A stretch of 64,000 nt of DNA from Orbaceae bacterium ESL0727 (GTDB taxonomy: Bacteria; Pseudomonadota; Gammaproteobacteria; Enterobacterales; Orbaceae), in contig JAQTHY010000001.1 of NCBI GenBank assembly GCA_029433345.1, positions 1,798,001 to 1,862,000 on the forward strand, given 5' to 3'. The notes beneath the pieces are model-generated. The model was given only the letters and a program-made list of their open reading frames with translations, was not told where the DNA came from and did not search any database. The position numbers were made by a program, and so were the translations under genes. The first letter of the stretch is position 1. The number at the start of each line of letters is the position of its first letter. Shown here in pieces: positions 27,962-37,000 of this stretch.

Positions 27962-29626
27962 TTATTGAACGATTTGGGTAACGCCCCTACCCCGAGCATC
28001 GGATGCAGCTTCAATCACATTATCGTTAATGCTAATTGCTTCGACATCTCCCATCAACCAACCTTGATCTTCTAAAATATAACCCATTTTCTGTAACGCT
28101 TCCGCTACTTGACCTTGTAACGGTTTATACGCATCAAAATAGATAGTATTTTTCGGCAATAATTGGTGATGAACACGTTGTGCATTAACCGCATCTTGCA
28201 AGGACATATGATAATCATAAAAATTATTTATGACTTGAAAAATGGAGGTAAAAATACGTGATCCACCTGGCGTACCAATTACCATACTTACCGCACCATT
28301 TTTAGTAATAATAGTTGGCGACATGGATGATAACATTCGTTTACCTGCTTGAATCGCATTGGCATTACCACCTATAACACCAAATTGATTTGCCACACCT
28401 GGTTTACTGCTAAAGTCATCCATTTCATCATTGAGTAAAAAGCCAGCACCACGAACTACCACACCACTACCAAAATCCCAATTAAGTGTATAAGTATTAC
28501 TTACCGCATTACCCCATTTATCAACAATTGAAAAATGTGTGGTTTGGTGTGTTTCTAATCCCGGTTTGACTGATTCGGTTGGTGAAATAGCATTAGGATT
28601 CACTTCTTTAGCACGTTGAGATATATAATTGATATCTGTCAATTTTTCGACAGGTACATTAGTATAAGCAGGATCGCCAAGATAATCGGCACGATCGGCA
28701 AATACGCGTTTTTCGATCTCAGCAAGTAAATGAATATAGTTTGCTGAATTCACCTCTACCTGATTAAAATCATTATTCAGATCTTGCTTCATCAACAATA
28801 GCTGTTTTAACGCAACGCCACCCGAACTTGGTAACGGTGCTGTATAAACCATGTTGTCACGCCATTTGAAAGATAAAGGCTCGCGCCATTTAGCGGTATA
28901 ATTAACTAAATCATCATGCGTAATTAATCCGCCATCTTTTTTCATTTCGTTAACAATCAGTTGTGCTGTTTCACCATGATAAAAATCTTGTGGACCCTGT
29001 GCTGCAATACGTTTTAATGTATTAGCCAGTTCGGGTTGTGTGAAATTTTTACCGGGTTTTAATGATCCAAAATAGTCAAAAAAGTTTGTTTTATCGCCAA
29101 AAAACGTTACCGCATCTTGACGATATTGGAACTGTTGATCAGCAACAATAAAACCTTTTTCGGCATAATGAATTGCCGGTTGCACCAAATCAGCCCATTT
29201 TAATGTGCCAAATTTCTGATGCGCTTCCCAAAGCCCCATAACGGTGCCTGGTACCCCAACAGCTTTTGCACCAACAATGCTCATACCGTCAATTAATTCA
29301 CCTTTATTATCTAGATACATATTTTCCGAAGCCAACTTTGGTGCAACTTCGCGATAATCTAAAAAATAGGCTTTATTATTCATGTAAATGGTCATAAAAC
29401 CACCGCCACCAATATTGCCTGCTTCTGGATAGGTAACGGCAAGTGTAAATGCCGTTGCTACAGCTGCATCGATAGCATTGCCCCCTTTTTTGAGGATTTC
29501 AGCAGCCACTGCGGTACCGTATTGATCAGGCGAGGCAACCGCCCCCGCAGGATAAGTGCCTGTTTCTGCATAAACCATCTGACTTATACAGAAACTGATC
29601 ATCATCATACTTATCTTATATTTCAT
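27962..29626 (-). CDS. ggt: Gamma-glutamyltranspeptidase
   Basis: Periplasmic N-terminal-nucleophile hydrolase that cleaves gamma-glutamyl compounds such as glutathione. It is made as a proenzyme; the autoprocessing/catalytic Thr is about residue 362, at the TTHFSIVDKWGNAVS motif, and the substrate-binding GGGGFM and GSRIF segments are present. A signal peptide (MKYKISMMMISFCISQMVYA) supports periplasmic location. I choose the ATG at 29626 because GGAGGGG lies 7 bases upstream; an in-frame GTG 8 codons earlier lacks one. Length about 554 residues. Confidence 0.95.
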   Translation of the reverse strand: MKYKISMMMISFCISQMVYAETGTYPAGAVASPDQYGTAVAAEILKKGGNAIDAAVATAFTLAVTYPEAGNIGGGGFMTIYMNNKAYFLDYREVAPKLASENMYLDNKGELIDGMSIVGAKAVGVPGTVMGLWEAHQKFGTLKWADLVQPAIHYAEKGFIVADQQFQYRQDAVTFFGDKTNFFDYFGSLKPGKNFTQPELANTLKRIAAQGPQDFYHGETAQLIVNEMKKDGGLITHDDLVNYTAKWREPLSFKWRDNMVYTAPLPSSGGVALKQLLLMKQDLNNDFNQVEVNSANYIHLLAEIEKRVFADRADYLGDPAYTNVPVEKLTDINYISQRAKEVNPNAISPTESVKPGLETHQTTHFSIVDKWGNAVSNTYTLNWDFGSGVVVRGAGFLLNDEMDDFSSKPGVANQFGVIGGNANAIQAGKRMLSSMSPTIITKNGAVSMVIGTPGGSRIFTSIFQVINNFYDYHMSLQDAVNAQRVHHQLLPKNTIYFDAYKPLQGQVAEALQKMGYILEDQGWLMGDVEAISINDNVIEAASDARGRGVTQIVQ

Positions 29627-29962
29627 ATTATTTCCCCTCCTATCTTTCACTTCCTATTATGTGATAAATCACCTATATCAAACCGTGTTATTTCGCTATC
29701 TGTGTGTTATTGCTTAAAATAACAAATTCATTCAGCCAATAATTGCCTAGTCGATTGGCAACAATAAGCGCTTTGCCTTATCATCCATTGACAGTTTTTG
29801 CGTATCTTTAAGGCGACGTCATATAAAAATAAGCAATATCCATACCAAATTTCTCTTTTTCTTTTTCTTTTTCTTTTTCTTTTCTTATTAGCATAAAGCT
29901 AGACTATAAAAATTTACTCGCTTACAATAACCCAATTCTTACCTCTTTCTGCCGACTATTTT
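29627..29962. other. Divergent ggt/DUF486 intergenic region
   Basis: 336 bp without a gene, holding presumed promoters for both sides and the CTTTTT microsatellite at 29855. Confidence 0.5.
29855..29884 (+). repeat. CTTTTT hexanucleotide microsatellite
   Basis: Four perfect CTTTTT units plus partial units, about 80 bp upstream of the DUF486 gene. Length changes could alter promoter geometry. Confidence 0.85.
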
Positions 29963-30316
29963 ATGCATCCACTCATTATTACCGTCTCTATGCTTACTTT
30001 AAGTAATATTTTTATGACATTTGCTTGGTATGGGCATTTAAAATATCTTCATAATCAAGCATGGATTATTGCTGCGTTAGTGAGTTGGGGAATTGCACTT
30101 TTTGAATACTTATTACAAGTCCCCGCCAACCGTATTGGTTATCAAGTCGCCTCGGCAGGACAATTAAAAATCATCCAAGAAGCGCTAAGCTTATGCGTTT
30201 TTATTCCTTTTTCAATTTTTATATTAAAAGAACCGTTTAAAACAGATTATATCTGGGCAGGACTCTGCTTATTAGGTGCAGTCTTTTTTATATTTCGAGA
30301 TAAGATTTTGGGATAG
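29963..30316 (+). CDS. DUF486 family small membrane protein (DMT-like)
   Basis: 117 residues with four hydrophobic helices (7-22, 35-55, 70-90, 95-112), the half-size DMT topology. The conserved core FEYLLQVPANRIGYQ and QLKIIQEALSLCVF matches the DUF486 family. The function is unknown; a multidrug/metabolite permease role is only suggested by topology. Confidence 0.85.
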   Translation: MHPLIITVSMLTLSNIFMTFAWYGHLKYLHNQAWIIAALVSWGIALFEYLLQVPANRIGYQVASAGQLKIIQEALSLCVFIPFSIFILKEPFKTDYIWAGLCLLGAVFFIFRDKILG

Positions 30317-30650
30317 GTGATTAAATTTTATAAATAAAAAATCAGCTTTACATAGTGCGACATCCATTTGTATCACACTCGATTTCTTCCTTAAAACAGT
30401 CGTGTTTTAACTAAATTTTCTAAAATTTTCAGTAATAAATCATTTATCTTATTCGTCATTTTTAGTATGAAATGATGCTGACTGGATTTTTATTATTAAT
30501 AAATTGATTACTAATGATTTTAATGGCGTTTGTAAGAATATTTTAACTTGCTGTATTTCTGTTTAATAAACAATGAATGAGATAGCTTTTCTAGTCAATA
30601 CCCAAAACACTACCATGAGCGACTATTTTTAGATAATTAGAAGGAAAATA
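30317..30650. other. AT-rich intergenic region left of the mobile-element scar
   Basis: No gene, repeat or structured RNA recognised in this stretch. Confidence 0.4.
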
Positions 30651-30679
30651 TTGATTATTTTGTAGGGTACCAGTACAAT
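30651..30679 (+). promoter_or_regulatory. Promoter of the Ibs-like toxin mRNA
   Basis: TTGATT at 30651-30656, 17-bp spacer, TACAAT at 30674-30679; predicted start near 30686, about 66 nt before the toxin ATG. Confidence 0.6.
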
Positions 30680-30703
30680 ACTAAACATCAGCAGGGCGCT
30701 GAT

Positions 30704-30847
30704 AAAGTAAACCCGCAGCTTTCGATGCGGGCTAATTAAAGGGAGATTAAGATGCACAGAATCTTAATTCTCTTAATCTTATTATTTATTGCGTTTCCGC
30801 TGTATTAATTAGATTAATCAAAGCCGAGGTTGCACCCTCGGCTGCGA
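30704..30847 (-). ncRNA. Sib-like antisense RNA opposite the Ibs-like ORF
   Basis: Predicted from three elements on the minus strand. A promoter TTGAAA-17-TATATT lies at 30853-30881. A 5' stem-loop GCCGAGG/CCTCGGC starts a few bases after the predicted start. A terminator hairpin CCCGCA/TGCGGG followed by TTTACTTT lies at 30704-30731. The RNA would be about 145 nt, the size of E. coli Sib RNAs, and would cover the toxin ribosome site and coding region completely. Antitoxin function is inference. Confidence 0.6.
30752..30808 (+). CDS. Ibs-like type I toxin peptide
   Basis: An 18-residue ORF, MHRILILLILLFIAFPLY, with an excellent ribosome site (GGGAG, 6 bases before ATG) and its own promoter. 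Composition, length and the C-terminal F-P-x-Y pattern closely resemble the Ibs toxins of E. coli (18-19 residues, hydrophobic Ile/Leu core, ending SFPTY or SFSAY). Such peptides insert in the inner membrane and depolarise it when not repressed by the antisense Sib RNA. It is too short for usual gene callers. Function is inferred from resemblance and from the antisense cassette around it. Confidence 0.65.
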   Translation: MHRILILLILLFIAFPLY

Positions 30848-30890
30848 CCCTCAATATATCAAAGACCGCGAAACATTTCAAGGTGATCGT

Positions 30891-31076
30891 ATGGCACTAA
30901 CTAGAACGCAAATTAATCAACGCAGCAATGAGAAACGTGGCATTAAAAACAAAGCATTTAAACTTCATGTTGACGATATCGATATGATAAAAGATACAGC
31001 TAAAGCGCTTAATATGTCAGAGGCTAAGCTTGTTGTTGAAGCTGTTAAGCAGTTCAGAGAAAGCACAGCACGTTAA
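30891..31076 (+). CDS. Small ribbon-helix-helix-like protein
   Basis: 61 residues, basic N-terminus (RTQINQRSNEKRGIKNKAFK) followed by KLHVDDIDMIKDTAKALNMS and an amphipathic helix, the pattern of a CopG/Arc-type ribbon-helix-helix DNA-binding protein as found on plasmids and prophages. AAGGTGAT precedes the ATG. It lies between the Ibs-like cassette and a recombinase remnant beside tRNA-Arg, so it is probably left over from an integrated element. The -35 of the antisense RNA promoter overlaps its ribosome site. Confidence 0.6.
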   Translation: MALTRTQINQRSNEKRGIKNKAFKLHVDDIDMIKDTAKALNMSEAKLVVEAVKQFRESTAR

Positions 31077-31083
31077 TCACAAT

Positions 31084-31233
31084 GACGACTCACGAAACAC
31101 TTTAGAAATAGTAAAAAAATACGCTCATTTGAACGCTACTCATCTGAGTCAATTTTCAAAAAATGTCACAGTTTTGTCACAGCCAAATATAAATGATAAC
31201 CAACCACTTGGATTCGCGGTCGTAACTGGTTGA
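31084..31233 (+). pseudogene. C-terminal remnant of a tyrosine recombinase (integrase)
   Basis: About 49 codons reading RNTLEIVKKYAHLNATHLSQ and ending LGFAVVTG. The E-(I/M)-V-x-(K/R)-Y-A-H-L pattern with the nucleophilic Tyr is the C-terminal hallmark of phage-type integrases. The rest of the gene is missing. It stops 17 bp before the 3' end of tRNA-Arg, exactly where a tRNA-targeting integrase would sit. Confidence 0.6.
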
Positions 31234-31249
31234 TTATTAATAGCTTTAT

Positions 31250-31326
31250 TGGCGTCTCCTACTGGATTCGAACCAGTGACCTACGGCTTAGAAGGCCGTT
31301 GCTCTATCCAGCTGAGCTAAGGAGAC
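31250..31326 (-). tRNA. tRNA-Arg (anticodon TCT)
   Basis: On the minus strand a full cloverleaf: acceptor GTCTCCT/AGGAGAC, D-arm AGCTCAGCTGGATAGAGC, anticodon stem ACGGC/GCCGT with loop CTTCTAA (anticodon TCT), T-arm with GTTCGAATC, and encoded CCA at 31250-31252. Confidence 0.96.
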
Positions 31327-32353
31327 TTAGGAAGGATAATAACTATGTTGATGTTCATTTGTTATTATTTGCCGAGTATTATATAAAGCTATTTTGATCC
31401 GTCAATCAATTTCGCCGATTTCGCTTATTTTATTAGCAATTGTTTAGTTATCGTTAAATGACGAGTCATGATTATATTATTGATAGTTTTTTATAACTTA
31501 ATTAATAGTTATTAACTATCAATAAAACCATTAAATAACGTCTAATAATCAATAAAATAAGACTAATGTCTCTTTTATAGTGTATATTTTGATGTTTTTA
31601 ACACAAAATGTTAAAAAATGATGTCGATACCTACTATATTGAGTACCCAGATAAAGTATAAAGATATGTGAGCACCTTTCCTTCTATTATTGATGTTGAT
31701 ATTTATTATTGAGTAATGTGGTTATTGGCTTGTATTGACAATTCGGAATAACAAAATCAAGCGAGATTCACGCTATGATTTTGTTATTTCCCCTTCGACT
31801 ACGCGTAATAAATATAACTCATAATAGGAGCATTGTTAGCAATGCCAATAATAAAAATAAATTATCGTTATGTTTAATAAATATTTTTTAACAATCACAA
31901 AAGCTATACGCGTTATTCACTCAGACATCGGACCGTTGCTGGGGTTGTTATACCTAAAAACAACTAGCGGATTTAGTGTTATGGCTCGTTTACTGACTGT
32001 TTATTCCTTAAAATTGCCGGGCTGTCCATGGCGTTTTTAAAGATGAGCTTAATGTAACGGTCTATTCACTAAAGTGCTGAGTGACAACGTGTATACCTAT
32101 TACCATTCAGGATTATGATTTTAATCTAAATTTAACTATTTTGCCGACTGTTATCATGTTTATAAGGTTTTCGCCTATAACTGATAATTTTTTTTGCGTG
32201 CTTGATAGCGGTAATAGGTAGAGAATGTGTATCTTTTGGGATCGGATATAGAAAATGTAATTGAACAGCGGCACATGCCTGCTCCGTTAACAATAATTTA
32301 TGAAAAACCAATAAAAAATAGAACAACAAACAACACAATGGAAGCATAATACT
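31327..32353. other. Long non-coding gap between tRNA-Arg and the GltD-like gene
   Basis: About 1 kb, very AT-rich, with no convincing gene. It contains a perfect 12-bp inverted repeat TTATTGATAGTT/AACTATCAATAA (31477-31525), a strong hairpin (listed separately) and, presumably at the right end, the promoter of the nifJ operon. A 19-codon ORF at 31980-32039 lacks a ribosome site. Confidence 0.45.
31747..31788 (+). terminator. Strong orphan hairpin, possible small-RNA terminator
   Basis: Arms AATAACAAAATCA / TGATTTTGTTATT (13 bp) continue into AGCG/CGCT with a single bulged A and a 7-nt loop, followed by TCCCCTT. No gene lies upstream on the plus strand for more than 500 bp, so it may end an unannotated RNA. 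Confidence 0.4.
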
Positions 32354-34015
32354 ATGAGCAAATATAAAAGTGATATGACCTATCCACCCGATCTTCATGA
32401 TAGTTCGAATATTGGGCCAGTACGCCATTTTCGACCTGTCTATCAAGACTCTTTACCACCTTGCAACCATGCCTGCCCAGCCGGAGAAAATATTCAAGCA
32501 TGGCTTGCTCTAGCACAAGCTGGGGAATTTGAAGAAGCATGGCAAGTATTAATTGAAAATAACCCCCTCCCCGCCTGTCATGGCCGCGTCTGTTATCATC
32601 CTTGCGAAAATGCCTGTAACCGTGGCTTTGCCAATCAATCCGTCAGTATTCATGCTGTAGAACGTTTCTTGGGTGATGAAGCCTTAAAGCAAGGTTGGAA
32701 GCCTCGTATTGACGTGCCATTAACTGGCAAAAAAATATTAATTATTGGATCTGGACCAGCTGGACTTTCTTGTGCATGGCATTTGCGTAAATTAGGCCAT
32801 GATGTTGAAATCCGTGAAGCCAAATCCCAACCTGGTGGTATGTTACGTTACGGTATTCCCGCTTATCGTATGCCGAGAGATGTACTGGATAACGAAATCC
32901 AACAAATTTTAAATATTGGTGTCAAACTGACACTCAACACCAAAGTAGATGATATCGAAAAAGCCAAAAAAGAAGGTGGATTTGACGCCGTCTTTATTGC
33001 TATAGGTGCCCAAGTTGGTAAATCCATTACTATTCCGCAAACCGACACAGCTAAAAACAGTCATGCCAAGGGCGGCGCTTTTCCAATTATTGATGCGGTA
33101 GATTACCTAAATGATATTGAAAATGGCAATGCACCAAAATTAGGCAATCGTGTTGCCGTTTATGGTGGTGGTAATACCGCGATGGATGCCTCACGTACCG
33201 CGTTACGTTTAGGCGCTAAAGAAGTGATAGTCATTTATCGTCGTGATCGTACGCATATGCCTGCCCATGATTTCGAAGCCACCGAAGCTATCGATGAAGG
33301 TGTCAAATTCTATTGGCAACGTACCATTAATAGTATTGAAGGTAGCACACTGAATTTAGAAAAGACTACCATTGATGATCAAGGTAAAGCACAAGCAACC
33401 GGTGAGTTTGAAACACTGCAAGTAGATAGTCTAATTCTAGCGTTAGGGCAAGATGTGGATACCACACCTATCCAAAATCTATTGAAATTAGATGAAAAGA
33501 GTAAAACCGCGATTATCAATAACGAAATGATGACCAGCTGTAACGGTATTTTTGCCGGTGGTGATATGGTGCCATCACAACGTACTGTGACTATTTCTAC
33601 TGGTCATGGTAAAAAAGCCGCTCGCAATATTGATCGTTACCTATCAGGTAGCCATTATAAAAAGAGTGGCGCAACTAATATTGTCCATTTTGAAGATCTC
33701 CATTTATGGTATGACACACAAGAAGCGGCAACTAAACAGCCCGAATTACCCCTCAATAAACACCACGATTTTGCTGAAATTTTAGGTGGCTTGACTGCTG
33801 AACAAGCACAATATGAAGCCGCTCGCTGTTATTCTTGCGGAAACTGTTATGAATGTGATGGATGTTATGGGTCTTGCCCTGAACAGGCTGTCATTAAACT
33901 CGGCAAAGGTCATCGTTATCAATTTAATTATGATAAATGCACGGGTTGCCAAGCCTGTTATAAACAATGCCCATGTCATGCAATTCAAATGTATACCGAG
34001 GAGTCAGCACAATGA
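32354..34015 (+). CDS. GltD-like NADPH oxidoreductase with C-terminal ferredoxin domain
   Basis: 553 residues. N-terminal [4Fe-4S] domain with CNHACPAGENIQAWL and CHGRVCYHPCENACNRG; FAD-binding GSGPAGLSCAWHLRKLG; NAD(P)H-binding GGGNTAMDASRTALRLG; then a C-terminal ferredoxin domain with CYSCGNC..CDGCYGSCP and CTGCQACYKQCP. It is homologous to glutamate synthase small subunit but there is no GltB partner. Its stop overlaps the nifJ start by 4 bp (ATGA), so the two products are coupled. It likely exchanges electrons between the PFOR or its ferredoxin and NADP(H); direction is inference. Confidence 0.85.
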   Translation: MSKYKSDMTYPPDLHDSSNIGPVRHFRPVYQDSLPPCNHACPAGENIQAWLALAQAGEFEEAWQVLIENNPLPACHGRVCYHPCENACNRGFANQSVSIHAVERFLGDEALKQGWKPRIDVPLTGKKILIIGSGPAGLSCAWHLRKLGHDVEIREAKSQPGGMLRYGIPAYRMPRDVLDNEIQQILNIGVKLTLNTKVDDIEKAKKEGGFDAVFIAIGAQVGKSITIPQTDTAKNSHAKGGAFPIIDAVDYLNDIENGNAPKLGNRVAVYGGGNTAMDASRTALRLGAKEVIVIYRRDRTHMPAHDFEATEAIDEGVKFYWQRTINSIEGSTLNLEKTTIDDQGKAQATGEFETLQVDSLILALGQDVDTTPIQNLLKLDEKSKTAIINNEMMTSCNGIFAGGDMVPSQRTVTISTGHGKKAARNIDRYLSGSHYKKSGATNIVHFEDLHLWYDTQEAATKQPELPLNKHHDFAEILGGLTAEQAQYEAARCYSCGNCYECDGCYGSCPEQAVIKLGKGHRYQFNYDKCTGCQACYKQCPCHAIQMYTEESAQ

Positions 34016-37000
34016 AAAACCAAGAAATGATTATGGTAGATGGTAACGAAGCCGCTGCGCATGTTGCCTATATGTTAAGTGAAATTTGTGCTATCTATCC
34101 AATTACACCAAGCTCAACCATGGCTGAACTTGCTGATGACTGGGCCAGTCAACATAAACCGAATCTTTGGGGAAATGTCCCCGTTATTTTTGAAATGCAA
34201 CACGAAGGTGGCGCCGCAGGTACTGTGCATGGTGCATTACAATCAGGTGCATTAAGCTCAACATTTACCGCCTCACAAGGTCTAATGTTGATGTTACCAA
34301 ATATGTATAAAATTGCCGGTGAATTAACCTCAACGGTTTTTCACGTTGCGGCACGTTCATTAGCCACACAAGGTTTATCTATCTTTGGTGATCACCAAGA
34401 TGTTATGGCGGCACGTACCACTGGTTTTGCGATTTTATCCTCTGCATCTGTCCAACAAGCACAAGATCTGGCTGTTATCGCACATGCAGCAACACTCGAA
34501 TCACGTGTGCCTTTTATTCACTTTTTTGATGGTTTTAGAACCTCACACGAAGTCAATAAAATTGTCAAAATTGATGACGATGATATTAGGCAAATGATCG
34601 ATGATGATTTGGTTAGAGCACATCGCGACAGAGCCTTAAATCCCAATAAACCTTTTATGCGCGGTACAGCACAAAATCCAGATACCTATTTCCAAGGTCG
34701 TGAACGCGTTAATCCTTATTACGCAAATGTACCGGCCATTGTCGAAAAATTAATGGATAAATTTGCCAATCTTACCGGACGACGTTACCACTTAGTTGAT
34801 TACTATGGTGCTGCTAATGCTGAACATGTTATGGTCGTATTAGGTTCTGCATCAGCAACTATTCGTCAAGCCATTGATAAATTAAACGAAAAAGATGGTA
34901 AGTATGGATTATTAACCGTTCACCTTTATCGTCCATTCCCAACCGATGCCTTTATTAAAGCTTTACCAGCATCCGTAAAATATGTCACCGTCCTTGATCG
35001 TACCAAAGAACCCGGTTCGCAAGGTGAACCGCTTTATCAAGATGTCCTATCAGCCTTAGTACATGGCTTACAAAACCGACAAATTTCGCAATTACCGCGT
35101 ATTACTGGCGGCCGATACGGTTTGTCATCTAAAGATATTATTCCGGCTATGGTAAAAGCGGTCTTTGAACATCAACAAAGTGATAAAGCTTTACCATTTT
35201 TCACTATCGGTATTAATGATGATGTATCTAATATCAGTATTCCTTGGGATCAAAATTGGCATATCGAATCTAAAGAACAGATCCAAGCGCTATTTTTTGG
35301 TTTAGGATCTGATGGTACGGTTGGTGCGAATAAAAATAGCATAAAAATTATCGGTGGATTACCTGAATATTATGCACAAGGCTATTTTGTGTATGACTCA
35401 AAGAAATCAGGTTCGCGAACTGTTTCGCATTTACGATTTGGACCAAAACCAATTGATTTACCTTATTTGATTGGCGCAGCAGATTTTATCGGTTGCCATA
35501 TGTTCCACTTTTTACAAACTGTCGAAGTGCTTAATTTTGCTAAACCAAAATCAATCTTCTTATTAAATAGTCCATATGATAAGGATCATGTTTGGCAGAA
35601 TCTACCAAAACATGTACAGCAAACTATCCGTGAAAAAGCGTTACAATTCTATGTAATCGATGCGGCAACCGTTGCGCAAAAATCGGGTGTAGGTACACGT
35701 ATTAATACCATTATGCAGACCTGCTTCTTTGCGTTATCCAATATTATGCCGAAAGATAAAGCCATTGAACTCATCAAAAAGAGTATCAAGAAAAGCTATA
35801 GCCGCAAAGGTGAAAGTGTTGTTAAGAAGAACTTTACCGCGGTTGATAACACCTTGGCTAATTTGCATCAAGTCGTGATACCAAAAGAAGATAGCGCATC
35901 GGTCGAACTGAATTGGCATATTCCTGATTCCGCACCGGAATTTGTGAGAACCGTGACTTCTGAAATGATATTAGATCGTGGCGAACGTATTCCCGTTTCA
36001 ATGGTACCAGCAGATGGCACCTTCCCAACTGGAACCACGAAATGGGAAAAACGTGACGTTGCGTTATCGATTCCTGAATGGCGAGATGATCTCTGTATCC
36101 AATGTGGTAACTGTTCATTTGTCTGCCCACATGCGGCAATTCGTGCTAAGTTTTATGATAAAGCTTATGTTGAAAACGCACCAGACGAATTCAAGTATGC
36201 ACACTCTAGCGGTCGCGGATTCCCTGACCAACGTTACACTATCCAAGTGTATCCGCAAGATTGTACAGGCTGTGGACTTTGTGTTGATGTTTGCCCTGTT
36301 CGTGCCGAAGGCGGTAAAGTGCGTGCACTGAATATGAAAGACAAATTGCCTATCTTAGATCGCGAAATCAAAGCGCTGGATTGGTTTGAACAAATTCCTT
36401 GGCCTGATCGTGCCAAAGTCGATTTTTCAAATGTCCGTGGCGTACAGTTCTTAGAACCACTATTTGAATTTTCAGGTGCTTGTGCTGGATGTGGTGAAAC
36501 ACCTTATCTAAAAGTGATTACCCAACTATTTGGTGATCGTATGATGGTGGCGAATGCAACCGGTTGTTCATCGATTTATGGCGGTAATTTACCTACTACA
36601 CCATGGACACATAATGAAGATGGACAAGGCCCAGCATGGTCTAACTCATTGTTTGAAGATAACGCTGAATTTGGGCTTGGTTTTAGATTAACAGTCGAAA
36701 AACATCGTGCCCTTGCCGCAACTTACTTAAAGGCATTATCAGCAAAAATTGGCGAAGATCTGGTTGAGCAAACTCTCCATGCACCGCAAACCACTGAATT
36801 TGAAATAAAACAGCAACGTGAACGAATTGCTAAAATTACCGACATGCTGGAAACTGATACGTCTAACGACGCGAAGAATTTATTAAGTTTAGTCGATTAT
36901 TTAGTCGATCGTTCTGTTTGGATTATCGGTGGTGATGGTTGGGCTTATGATATTGGTTATTCAGGCATTGACCATGTGATAGCATCCGGACAAAATGTCA

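Noticed and set aside
30600-31326. Duplicated tRNA-Arg 3' end (attachment site) left of the recombinase remnant
   Set aside because: I looked for GGCGTCTCC and GATTCGAACCAGT in the flanking 700 bp and found no second copy; ACTTGGATTCGCGG at 31207 is only a partial resemblance.
31980-32039. 19-codon ORF MARLLTVYSLKLPGCPWRF
   Set aside because: No ribosome site or promoter and no terminator-like structure after it; unlike the Ibs-like ORF it has no supporting context.
32132-32446. 104-residue minus-strand open frame overlapping the start of the GltD-like gene
   Set aside because: It overlaps the conserved N-terminus of the GltD-like protein, has no ribosome site and no recognisable domain.
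33967-34011. Upstream extension of nifJ
   Set aside because: The extra residues come from reading the end of the previous gene out of frame; the ATG at 34012 overlaps its stop in the classic ATGA manner and matches the PFOR N-terminus.
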